Assembly (NCBI GenBank): GCA_900095095.1
Contig: FMBT01000437.1
Coordinates: 1-64,000 of the forward strand
DNA from: Fragilariopsis cylindrus CCMP1102
Taxonomy: Eukaryota; Bacillariophyta; Bacillariophyceae; Bacillariales; Bacillariaceae
Reading direction: 5' to 3'
DNA: 64,000 bases
In this document: one piece after another, positions 54,837 through 64,000 of the stretch
Position numbering within the stretch: the first letter of the stretch is position 1
Layout: each line of letters starts with the position of its first letter
Translations under genes and position numbers: made by a program
Notes under the pieces: model-generated
Seen by the model: the letters and a program-made list of their open reading frames with translations, nothing else
Told to the model about the DNA's origin: nothing
Databases searched by the model: none

Positions 54837-57800
54837 TTACGCTTTGTTGCATTTCCAGTGCATGCTGGGAAGACCTGTTCCGATTGGAATTGGAGTCCCC
54901 ATGATGATACATTCACTGACACCTACAATTTCGTCGCTTCTTCCATGTACGGCGGCGTCGAACAAGTGATCAGTTGTCTTTGTGATTGGCGATGAGAAAA
55001 TTTATGGGAGAAGGCAATGGGGGGGGGGGGGTGAGAAATGAATATGGATAAATTAATTCAAGCCGCGCAAATTTCGAAGGAACGAAGACGCATATAATGG
55101 CGCCATTTGTATGAAATTAGAAGAAATAATAGAAATAAACGTCTTGCTACACACCTTTTCGAAAGAAGCTAACATCAGCACACTTTCTCGCATTTTGGAA
55201 ACTCCAAATCTTGTGATACCGAGCACTTCTCCTTTAAATGTCATCACATCGGAAAGCAACAGCATATGTCTGGCATCAATACCAATTCCATATGCTCCCA
55301 TGATGTAAGATATTTCAGACGAAATTTGAGTACGTGCGGCTTCGACTCCAAGGACTTTCTCGACCTCAAGAACATGATTAGTCCAAGTGTGATTCCCGTC
55401 TATACCTGGGCTTCCCTGTGAACGAAATAATTAAATCAACGGAATCGCGGCATTCATTCAAAAATAGATTGTAATAGAAGGCAATATTTCAAAAGAGGTA
55501 AGACACAAAATACAAAATGGCGCCTGATCAAATTGAACCAAAGGTAGAACAAATAGATTTCACTAAATATAGACATTCGTACCATCACGTCTTGAAGGCC
55601 ATAGCCTTCTACAAGGAGATTATATGATTGTTTCCCATCCTTATCAGTCTCATTGATAACGGCACGATTTACTGAAGGAATGCCTTGAACAATGACTTTG
55701 GGAAGTATCGTCTTAAGTTCTTGCATGCAAAAGTACGTTGAGCCCTTATTATCAGATGGAATGTAAATACGCAGTTTATTGTTACAACCTCGTTTAATTT
55801 TAACATTGACGTCCTTGAGCATCCGCAAAATCGCGGGTCGTGTGACTCCCCTAGAGCCGCGTAAAATAGACATTCTTACGCTTTCTGAATCCACGTTAAG
55901 TTTGAGGAGGTCAATTGCGTCTAACAAGAAGAAGAAAAAATTCTATTAGTTAAAGAAAAAGAGGAGGAACATGTAACACCAATCTAACCGAGAGGACTTA
56001 CCCATATCAAGTTCAATACTTATGTAGCAAGCATGTGAGCCAAAAACTTCCTTGATATACCTAGAAACTTCTCCCAATGTGGTTTTCTCGATCCCGGCTT
56101 TTACAACACGAGCAGCAATCTTATTATCGTCTTGCTCTAACTTGGCAGTAATGATGGGAGTTGAAATAAGCTTCGAAGCATTGATGATTTCTTTCAGCCG
56201 AGGGACTCCGAGAGTCACGTTCATTGAACTGATCCCAGAAAAGTGAAAAGTCTTTAGCGTCATTTGGGTACCAGGCTCACTAATACTCTGTGCGCCAATA
56301 GCGCCAACAGCCTCACCTGGTTCAACGTAAGCTGCGGTGCATTTAGCAAGAGCTATGTCAAGAAATTTGTCAAGTTGGTGCAGCGTAAACCGACAAGAGT
56401 TCCAAGTCAAGGATGACAGGACCACTGTATTTTCCCCGATGTCGTTAATAAGACTTATTTGTTTTAGGGCCATAGATTCGAAGAATTCACTGATCTCCTT
56501 AAGGAATTCAGCCCCTTCGGGTAAGAGCAATTGGAATCTTTGTTCTCCCAACTTCAACTTGACAAGCGATCTCAATTTTTCTGGACCCAGTGTATCTTCG
56601 TCTCGACATGGTATATCCTCTCTGATTGTCGTGGACAGACGTACGAAGTCAACAGGGCGATCGTTGTTTTCCATTTGATTTGGATTCAGTCCATCGTCTC
56701 CATAAACAAATTGAACTACTGTGTTCTCGCTGTTTCGAACTGTCTTGTCGTACTGCATTGACAGATCTTCGAGAGCCTTCATAAGTCGTCGTGCCATATA
56801 TCCAGTCTCAGCAGTTTTGACTGCAGTATCAACCAATCCTTCACGGCCACCCATAGCATGAAAGAAAAATTCTGTTGCTGTAAGTCCGGTATAGAATGAA
56901 TTCGCGACGAATCCTTTTGCGGATGGCGTTAAGCTATTAATCTCAAAGTGAGGAAGAGTTCGGTCTACAAAGCCGTTTTGAATACGTAATCCACCAACAG
57001 CTTGCTGTCCTACACATGATATCATTTGAGAAATATTTAGGGGACTTCCTTTCGAACCACAAGATGCCATAATACGAGGAGCGTTTGACCATGGTAATTG
57101 TTTCATTGCTTCTTGGCCTGCAGATTCTCGAAGTCTACCAAGGATTCCATTTAGGATCTCTTCTAAGCTTTGCAATAGATTACAACCTGGCCTCAGTTCA
57201 AGCTCCCCTTTCTCGTATAGATCAATGTTTGCTTCTGCTTTTTTGTATCCTTCCAACAAAATTTCGTGCTTCGTTTTTTTCAGATCATCCGAAGGCGTGA
57301 CATCGGAAATTCCGATAGAAAATCCGCGATGAGTGCCCATGTATCGCCCGCAAAATTTTGCCCAGCGATCTAGTAAGTTTGCACTTTTGAGTGCACCATA
57401 ATCACGTAGAACAACATAAATTAAGCCTGTCTTACTGCCGTCACCTATTGTTTTCTTTGCAATATTTCCAGATACCAGTTCTTACGACGGCGACAACAGC
57501 AACAACATGATTATAACAATTGTAAGCTTGCAGCTAAAGTAATATTTTTGACACACATAAAGCACACAACATACACACACAGACCAAGAAAAAAATAATC
57601 AGGCAAATTCAACTCTTACCTCCACTTCGAAAAGCAACCCAACCATCGTTTTTACAAAAGTGTTTATTGCCTATGTAATTCTTTTCTTTCGTCTCAAAAC
57701 TAACTGAGATTCTTGTGTCTTTGTTTGGACAGAGCATTGTGCTGAACACCTGTTTTCCTGTCCATAGCTGAATAGGTTTGACCATAGTAGGTGGTGGGAT

Positions 57801-59715
57801 ATCGATCTGCTCTTCGGCGTCGCTAAAGTACGTAACAAGATTACAAAATTGTTCATAAGTAAAGAATTGATCATTCTGCGTCAAAATATACGAAGCACTT
57901 AAAAAATCCTGACTTGCGGCCACGAGAGGCTCCCCGTTGCGTGGTGTAGTAAGATTGTTATGGACACCCATAAGTAGATTTGCCTCGGCACGAGCTTCTT
58001 CAGTTTGAGGTAAATGCATATTCATTTCATCGCCATCAAAATCGGCATTATAAGGGGCACAAACGCACGTATTAAATCGGAATGTTCTCCACTCCATGAC
58101 CTTTGCTCTATGTGCCATGATTGAAACCTTGTGAAGAGAAGGCTGTCGATTAAATAGAACGACATCTCCATCTTCCATGTGCCGTTCGACTACGTCGCCA
58201 TCCCTGAGACTCCGCGCTATCTTTTCTCTATCACCAAAAGCGAGAGACTTCACGAACCCTTGAGCATCTCCCATGCGAATTAGATTCGCTCCAGGATGTA
58301 CATTTGGACCATTTCTAACTCTTTCTTGTAATTTCTTTTTGTTATATCTTGAGACTCGTTCTAATCAATAAAGAAAACAGAACAAGGTGTTAGATAAATA
58401 ACGACATCAAACAATATTTAAAAGGCGTCAATTTTTGAAGCGAATTGAAAGACTAAAGAATCTTACCGGGATAAGTCATGGTCATCGCACACTTCATCGG
58501 AACTCCTACTTCGTTCACTCGTAAGTTTGGATCAGGAGATATCACTGTACGCGCCGAAAAGTCGACACGCTTTCCGCTTAGATTTCCTCTAAATCTTCCT
58601 TGTTTCCCCTTGAGGCGCTGACACAAACCACGCATTGGTTTTGAGCCAATAGGTCTTTGAATACCGGGAGTTTCGCCATTGAAATACTGAGCTACTTGCA
58701 CTTGTAGGAAATCCCATTCTTCCATAATGGTACGAGTATGTGGTCCTTTGGTCAAAGCCACCTCAAGAGCTACATTGATGTCTAGAATTTCCTGTAATTT
58801 CACGGTCAGATCATCTTCATTTGATCCTCCTCCGAACTCCATCTTTACGCTCGGTCGAATCGGGACAGGCGGGACCAATATGCATTCTAATATCAAATTT
58901 TCTGGTCTACCAATTAACGGATCCACCCACATAACCTCACAGTCTTCGTCCGGAATACGTTTGAAAATTTCTAATACTTTAGTTGGTAGCAAATCATCAA
59001 CTGGTGGGTTCGTCCCATTCATTACTGAGATCAAGTCCTTATTGTGTTCCATAGCTATATCTAAATTACCCATTAATTGATCCAATTCATCTCCTGAGTG
59101 TCGGCCCTTAAATTTTTCGTGAAGAATCTTTAGAGTTGGAGCTCCCGTAATCTTCTTAACAGTCCCATTGACAGCTCCACAATATGGGCATTGCTTTGAT
59201 TTTTTACACTTGTCAATGACCTTTTTTAACGTTGCCGATTTAGCCAAGACATCTGTCTGAGGGTTTCTCATTTTCCTTAAGTATTGATCACGTTCTGAGT
59301 TATCCAACATAACTCTAGAACAAGACTTACAAACACACTGCAAGATTCGAAGAATGTGCCGAATGTATCCAATATGGAAGACTGGCAATGCTAATCGAAT
59401 ATATCCAAAATGCCCAGCACAATCAACTAACTTCCTCTTACAAGTAGCGCAAGTAGATATCTTATCAGACACACCTAAACGCGGGTCCAAGCATCCACCG
59501 GGTGCTGGATTTCTCGAAGGCATAGAGAAGAGTTCACGAGATGTAACTTGGAATTCTGCAAGACGTTGCATCTCCGATGATGATAAAAGACCAAATTGGA
59601 TACTTGCAATCTTTTTGGGGGCGAGGTCTCCTTTGATCAAGCGTTTTCGACCGATAGTTGGTGTATCATCGTCATCAGCGCCATGCATCCATAAGCTTCC
59701 TGGGCCTGATGCCAT
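54837..59715 (-). CDS. RPC1: RNA polymerase III largest subunit RPC1
   Basis: Catalytic subunit of the polymerase that makes tRNA, 5S and U6 RNA. Six exons: 59715-58467, 58360-57620, 57480-56002, 55920-55583, 55415-55155, 54977-54837. They sum to 1403 codons, the normal RPC1 length, with no break. Zinc ligands: [21 protein letters not shown] and CPYCG. The catalytic loop is [17 protein letters not shown]. The clamp and switch region is [16 protein letters not shown] and the bridge/trigger region is [20 protein letters not shown]. The ending [29 protein letters not shown] and IGTGL is typical of RPC1. There is no heptapeptide tail, which excludes RPB1. Pol III identity rests on the PVFHIGY and [20 protein letters not shown] blocks. 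Confidence 0.95.
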
Positions 59716-60075
59716 TTTAATAATATTTTATAATTTCCTTTTAATTTTGCTTTGTTGGGGTGGGGATGTTGATAGAAATTCGAATGTAGCAGAATCAGAA
59801 TCAGCAATTAGCAATTAGCAATTAGCAATTAGCAATCTTCGTAATATCCAGCGATCTCGGGGATTATCTTGAACACCAACTTGACTTTTTATGTGAGATG
59901 CGATGAATAATTTTATGAATGTTGCGTGGATTGATTTGAACATTTGTCATAGCTTTGATGTGTGATTTCTTGATTCTTGATCATTCATCATTCATCATTG
60001 TGTGGTAAAACGGTCTGTACCTATTTCCTTTTCTAACAAAAGTAGAAAAACTAATTCGAGATTGATTTTGTTAAT
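59716..60075. other. Upstream region of RPC1, no gene seen
   Basis: AT-rich. Holds the heptamer array at 59803-59836 and several CATTCATCATT stretches near 59982. No RNA gene recognised. Confidence 0.5.
59803..59836. repeat. Tandem heptamer AGCAATT, nearly five copies
   Basis: Perfect 7-bp units, 88-121 bp upstream of the RPC1 start codon. Confidence 0.85.
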
Positions 60076-60427
60076 TACTTCCTCCGGGCAACGCTAAACG
60101 CGCAGGGGGCTATCGTTTGAAATTTTGAGCGTTATTAACACGCTATCACTCAAAAAACTAAATAATGCCCAAAAAATAACTAGCAAATACTAGTAAAACT
60201 ATACATCATTCAACTGTGTGCAACTCTATCAATAAACAATATCTTTCAAAATTTGAAGACTCCATCTAGACTATTATTCTACACAGAATTCATATATCAA
60301 CATTCATAAGGTTCTATACTTCCTGCTAAAATAGGCAACCTAATAGACTAAATTAGCATGTGTTAATTACGCGCAAAAATTAACAAGCGATAGCCCCCTG
60401 CGCGTTTAGCGTTGCCCGGAGGAAGTA
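60076..60427. mobile_element. TIR element A (MITE-like), 352 bp
   Basis: Terminal inverted repeats of about 40 bp, perfect in sequence. The left end TACTTCCTCCGGGCAACGCT (60076-60095) continues through GCGCAGGGGGCTATCG. The right end AGCGTTGCCCGGAGGAAGTA is at 60408-60427. The interior is AT-rich without coding capacity. No clear target duplication. Same family as element B. Confidence 0.85.
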
Positions 60428-60429
60428 GA

Positions 60430-60654
60430 TACTTCCTCCGTGCAACGCTTGTTTCGTACGCGCTATCGTTTCAAAATTTTGCGTCTAATTAACACGTTCA
60501 ACGACGAAATTTGCAAGGAGGATGAGGGAAACTTGTGACTTTAACCCTCTATTTTGTGAGTAGATCTTAATATTTTAAGGTTTTAGCGTCCTTTTACAAG
60601 CGCTAATTTTTCTGACGATAGCGCGTACGAAACAAGCGTTGCACGGAGGAAGTA
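60430..60654. mobile_element. TIR element B (MITE-like), 225 bp
   Basis: Starts two bases after element A. TIRs of about 40 bp: left TACTTCCTCCGTGCAACGCT (60430-60449), then TGTTTCGTACGCGCTATCG. The right end AGCGTTGCACGGAGGAAGTA is at 60635-60654. It shares the termini and the subterminal motif GCTATCGTTT...AATTTTG...TTAACACG with element A but differs inside. No coding capacity. Confidence 0.85.
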
Positions 60655-60727
60655 GGGGGACCGGAAGACTAAAGTTTTACTACTGTACACAAAAATCTAT
60701 TTTTTTAAGTCATATTAATAATTAAAA

Positions 60728-60800
60728 ATAATAGTATGAATATTTAATTTTTACGTTCCGGCAATGGATGACACAATGGCCAACACATGCACACGAACGG
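60728..60800. other. Fragment similar to the LINE 3' end
   Basis: AGTATGAATATTTAATTTTT, TTCCGGCAA, ATGGCC and ATGCACACGAA follow in the same order and spacing as the LINE 3' terminus at 28578-28650 (TATGGATATTTAATTT, TTCCGGCAA, ACGGCC, CTGCACACGAA). Probably the remnant of a 5'-truncated copy inserted in the same orientation. It covers the first possible ATG (60768) of the next gene. Confidence 0.55.
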
Positions 60801-60824
60801 GAAGCACCTCGATTGATAGTTACA

Positions 60825-62552
60825 ATGAGCCGTGATACCGGAGGATTATTCACGCGATCTGGCGTTAGAGAAGGAGACGACGATGATGACGACAACGACG
60901 ATGAATCATATCGAATGCAAATCCTCGATTACATCAAGTCATCCCCTGAAAATACGGTGCGACCAGCTGATCTCTCACGACAGCTGGGTCTATCGATAAA
61001 CGATGCATCGGCTGAACTCTGTTTTCTGTTACGCATAGTAGGTAAAGGGACCTCCTTTCATTTTGAAGATGTTAATGTAAGTGGAGGCAGTGGCGTAGTG
61101 AAATCAATGGTGTTTAAGTTTCCAGCTGATTTCGATCGCAAGGCTTTGCGTGCTCAGAGACAAGATGAATGGAAAAATACTTTTAGAAAAATTACAGAAA
61201 TTTCAATCAAGGCACTCAAGGTCCTTACTGCATTTGGTCTCATTATATCCACCATAATTATATCGGTCGCTGCTCTGGTAGCCCTGATCTCGATCATAGT
61301 CGCTGCTTTTATTTCATTCTCCCGTGGTGGCAATTCTCGTGTTGTTTCACGTAAATTGAGAAATTTGACTGTTACAATTCGACAGCTACTGTTATGCTAT
61401 GCATTGTTTGGACCTACAGACCGTACAGATGATGATACTGGTCAGAATAATAATAATAATTTCTTTCGAGAAGCTGCATACGATACTTGGCTTGTATTGA
61501 GTGTGTGCTGTGGGAATCCAGGAAGTGTTTTCTTTTGGTTTCGAGCAAATAATATGAGACATCGAAGCCGCCGTCGAGGTTGGAGAGATGTTACTCTCAG
61601 CTGCCCGTCCTTAAATAATACCGAATCAGAGGGTGTTAATCTACTGAATAGAAATACTTCTGTAGACGAAGAAAGAAGTATGCGATCCCCAACATGTAAT
61701 AATGCCAGCCAATCACAGCAACAGCAAACACAAGGTCTGCTCCCTTCGCTAGTGGAATTCTTCTTTGGACCAACAATGCTATCGTCAACTACCCAGTCAG
61801 ATAAATGGCGGTTACGCAGTGCTGTGATTGTACGCAAGGCAACTGACGATATTAGCGGTAGCGGTAGCGCCACTCCAATATCGCTACAGGACCTAGCTCC
61901 ATTCGTTGATTCACCTGCATCTTCTATGGATGACGCTGTTCAAATAATATCCGAAGGTCTATCAGTTGTAGCTTATTTCAATGGAGTCCCATGTAGTTCT
62001 TCTACGGATGGACGGGAACAAAAAGACGAGTCAAAAGCATTGTTTCAATTCCCCGAGTTGCTGTCTGAAAGTTATTTAGATGTACGTTATGATGATCCCC
62101 TAATGTGGGAACGAAGTATAGACGGTACAAACCAGTCGCTGAAAGACTTTTTCTACACAACTGTCAATCCGTCGGTTGATTTTTCAGCTCGTCTTCAAGT
62201 CAGCTCGAACACTACCATACCAAAGTATTTGTATGAACAACGAAAGGTGTTTTCTACTCTTTCGCGCAATCAATTTTCATGTTGTTTACTTGCCGCCACG
62301 CTTAATTTTTTTGGTGTCATCTGGTTTAATCATTCTCTGGAGGGTGGGGTCCTAGAACAGAACTTAGGGAGATTTGGCAGTATTCTGAAGGTAGGATTTG
62401 TCCCAGTACTTTGGTTTTACGCAAGATTATTTGTTATCATTCCAATAAGTCGCCTTGTGTACTTCGGAGCTTGCAATGAGCTCTGCAGACGACGTAATCA
62501 AAAGAGGAAACAATTGGCATTAGAGTTAAAGAATAGAGACGATCAATTATAG
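60825..62552 (+). CDS. Conserved plastid/cyanobacterial-type winged-helix membrane protein (At5g03900-like)
   Basis: 575 residues from the ATG at 60825 (MSRDTGGLFTRSGV). An earlier in-frame ATG at 60768 lies in LINE-like sequence and I prefer the later one. An acidic stretch is followed by a winged-helix-like block MQILDYIKSSPENTVRPADL, then SRQLGLSINDASAELCFLLR, and FPADFDRKALRAQRQDEW. A strong membrane segment lies at about 145-170 (FGLIISTIIISVAALVALIS). The C-terminus has two more (LAATLNFFGVIWFNHSL and VGFVPVLWFYARLFVIIPIS) and a basic tail. This order matches plant At5g03900 and cyanobacterial relatives, nicknamed iron-sulfur-related but of unproven function. No plastid presequence is seen, so a 5' exon may be missed. 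Confidence 0.65.
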   Translation: MSRDTGGLFTRSGVREGDDDDDDNDDESYRMQILDYIKSSPENTVRPADLSRQLGLSINDASAELCFLLRIVGKGTSFHFEDVNVSGGSGVVKSMVFKFPADFDRKALRAQRQDEWKNTFRKITEISIKALKVLTAFGLIISTIIISVAALVALISIIVAAFISFSRGGNSRVVSRKLRNLTVTIRQLLLCYALFGPTDRTDDDTGQNNNNNFFREAAYDTWLVLSVCCGNPGSVFFWFRANNMRHRSRRRGWRDVTLSCPSLNNTESEGVNLLNRNTSVDEERSMRSPTCNNASQSQQQQTQGLLPSLVEFFFGPTMLSSTTQSDKWRLRSAVIVRKATDDISGSGSATPISLQDLAPFVDSPASSMDDAVQIISEGLSVVAYFNGVPCSSSTDGREQKDESKALFQFPELLSESYLDVRYDDPLMWERSIDGTNQSLKDFFYTTVNPSVDFSARLQVSSNTTIPKYLYEQRKVFSTLSRNQFSCCLLAATLNFFGVIWFNHSLEGGVLEQNLGRFGSILKVGFVPVLWFYARLFVIIPISRLVYFGACNELCRRRNQKRKQLALELKNRDDQL

Positions 62553-63188
62553 AAGAAAAAAACTAATTTTATCACCATTGACTTTAATATTTATTATGTT
62601 GGTTGTGGTGTAACGTAGAAAGAGCAAATAATACAAATGGAGAAGGTTGCACAATCTGCGTCTTGCATATCAAAATCAAGCCTAATAACTAGCTACCCAC
62701 TTTTTACACAGTAGGTCCTCTAAAGAAAGGGTATTAGTTCCAGCTTTCGAAGCCTTGAAGTCAGCCCAATCATGGCACATGTGCACTAATTATACCTATA
62801 TACAGAATATATGGTGTAAAAAATTGCGTAGTCGTTCACCCATCATATTCACACTAATTTTAGTTAAAATGTGATTTGTATTCTTCCAGGCATCGTTGCT
62901 TACAACTATGAACTACAGTAGCTGCCAAGCATACGGTAGCTGTTGGCGCGCGCAAAATTTACGGGATAATTATAAATATAATGCGATGAAATCACATATT
63001 GAATATCAAATATGTGATATTAACATAACGTTAGTGATGTCATCACAAAAATATCAAAACTCATCGATCGTCGCCAATTCTATTTTTTTCTAGATGATTG
63101 TATTACCGTAGATTGAAGATTGTAGATTATCAGTAGAAAAATTCACTTGTACTTGGCACCTTATTACTGGGTCGTTTATTTCGAAAAC
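62553..63188. other. Intergenic, no gene seen
   Basis: AT-rich spacer between two plus-strand genes. One GGCGCGCGC patch at about 62945. No repeat or RNA gene recognised. Confidence 0.5.
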
Positions 63189-64000
63189 ATGCAGAGCAAG
63201 AATTCGCAAGTAGCGAAAACATCGTCTATCGCATCCTCTGCTAGTAGCAGTGATGACTATGACAAATATTCTTCCGGAGAGTTGGAGGTAGAAATCAAAT
63301 TGGATCTTGGTGAGCTTAGGATTCTTACGTCGACATTAGCAGAAGACATTCCCGATACTCCCAGTAGCAGCAGAGGGAAGGACCAAGTCTCAGTTCCACC
63401 GATAGATAGTATTCATAATATTGAACCATCGTACGGACATCCTCTCCCGCCAGAAGAAGCTTCTAAAGTTCTCCCACGTGGAAATGATGATGGACTGATT
63501 CGATACGCCATTATTATACCAGATAATTTCTGCTCGAATGGGAAGCTTATGGTTGGTTTGAACAAGCGAGATTTTGATGTAAAAAGAGGTACCATAAAAA
63601 CCAAAAGGCCTTCACTCCCAATGACGATAACAGAATTATTATCTTCTTTAACTAAGGTGGATGGCGAAGGAGAAGAAGGGCCGAGATATATATTTAGCGG
63701 CTGCATCAACGGGTGGCCTTCGTTGCTTCACTTTGAGCTGATTAAATTGGAGAAAAAACGATATCTAGGCTCACTTCAACCACCCGAATATTTTATGGAG
63801 ACGATTGGACAAACATGGTCCTCGTATTGGAAGGCGGAAAAGGAAGGAAGAGAAGGTACACATCCTATTATCAAGGATAAGAGCAAAATTTATCGCGCCA
63901 AGCTTCGTGGTGCTTCTTGGACATCTATTGGTTGGTCACCGAAAAATCCAGGATTTGTCTTCTGGTTTGAAATGTTACATCCACTAGGCCCTCGTGTTGT
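63189..64000 (+). CDS. Unknown protein, 3' partial
   Basis: Open from the ATG at 63189 (MQSKNSQVAKTSSIASSASS) to the end of the window, 270 residues without a stop. The N-terminal ~100 residues are Ser/Glu-rich and probably disordered. The rest looks like a folded, mixed alpha/beta domain with GLIRYAIIIPDNFCSNGKL, YIFSGCINGWPSLLHFELIK and SWTSIGWSPKNPGFVFWFEM. The tryptophan-rich second half with charged loops suggests a compact soluble domain. I do not recognise the family. No signal peptide. Confidence 0.7.
   Translation, partial: MQSKNSQVAKTSSIASSASSSDDYDKYSSGELEVEIKLDLGELRILTSTLAEDIPDTPSSSRGKDQVSVPPIDSIHNIEPSYGHPLPPEEASKVLPRGNDDGLIRYAIIIPDNFCSNGKLMVGLNKRDFDVKRGTIKTKRPSLPMTITELLSSLTKVDGEGEEGPRYIFSGCINGWPSLLHFELIKLEKKRYLGSLQPPEYFMETIGQTWSSYWKAEKEGREGTHPIIKDKSKIYRAKLRGASWTSIGWSPKNPGFVFWFEMLHPLGPRV

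Noticed and set aside
1-64000. CRISPR array or bacterial operon
   Set aside because: Spliceosomal introns, eukaryotic proteins and transposons throughout; no regularly spaced repeats with unique spacers.

Overview
The window looks like nuclear DNA of a heterokont alga, most probably a diatom. Three genes encode N-terminal signal peptides ending in the plastid motif with Phe at +1 (TS-AFVSP, VG-AFAPS, VA-AFTTH), as expected for a secondary plastid. Introns are few, short and GT-AG, intergenic DNA is AT-rich, and a Copia element of CoDi-like character is present. Species cannot be told from the sequence.

Layout. 1-28 kb holds ordinary genes: the end of CHMP1 (ESCRT-III), a PX-BAR sorting nexin, acetyl-CoA synthetase, plastid dihydrolipoyl dehydrogenase, a Sen1/UPF1-type helicase, a plastid-type protein made of 44-residue repeats, an Arp2-like protein, a secreted S41-peptidase-like protein, plastid EPSP synthase, TCF25/Rqc1 and RFC3. 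28.58-46.36 kb is one nested transposon block. A 9.8-kb LINE on the minus strand, with an 18-bp target duplication, carries ORF1 and a 2147-residue ORF2 (acidic head, EEP endonuclease, RT, RNase H, CCHC). Its ORF1 is split by a 7.8-kb Copia element (LTRs 395/396 identical, TSD ATTCC) and by a 168-bp insert with a 17-bp TSD. Removing both restores the frame exactly. 46.8-64 kb resumes with genes: Tim17/22-like, FAM32A-like, Sec6-like, an SRRM1-like PWI-RS protein, ATG12, Pol III RPC1, a conserved plastid-type winged-helix membrane protein and an unknown partial gene. Small foldback/TIR elements lie at 21.7 kb and 60.1-60.7 kb.

How the genes fit together. This is a mixed eukaryotic gene neighbourhood with no operon-like logic. 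Plastid metabolism is represented by the E3 subunit of pyruvate dehydrogenase and by the shikimate pathway, and endomembrane traffic by CHMP1, the sorting nexin, Sec6 and ATG12. RFC3, RPC1, FAM32A and SRRM1 represent nuclear information processing. Exon-intron models were built by hand from splice signals and protein continuity. The models for acetyl-CoA synthetase (652 codons), dihydrolipoyl dehydrogenase, helicase, EPSP synthase, TCF25, RFC3 and RPC1 (1403 codons in six exons) all close in frame.

Main caution. Four conserved genes (S41, Sec6-like, SRRM1-like, ATG12) and the whole Copia coding region are broken by frame changes that, wherever I checked the sign, all have the same direction: one base is missing. 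In the four host genes the break can be placed at a short A or T run. This looks more like deletion-type assembly error than decay, yet the 6.4-kb LINE ORF2 and RPC1 are uninterrupted.
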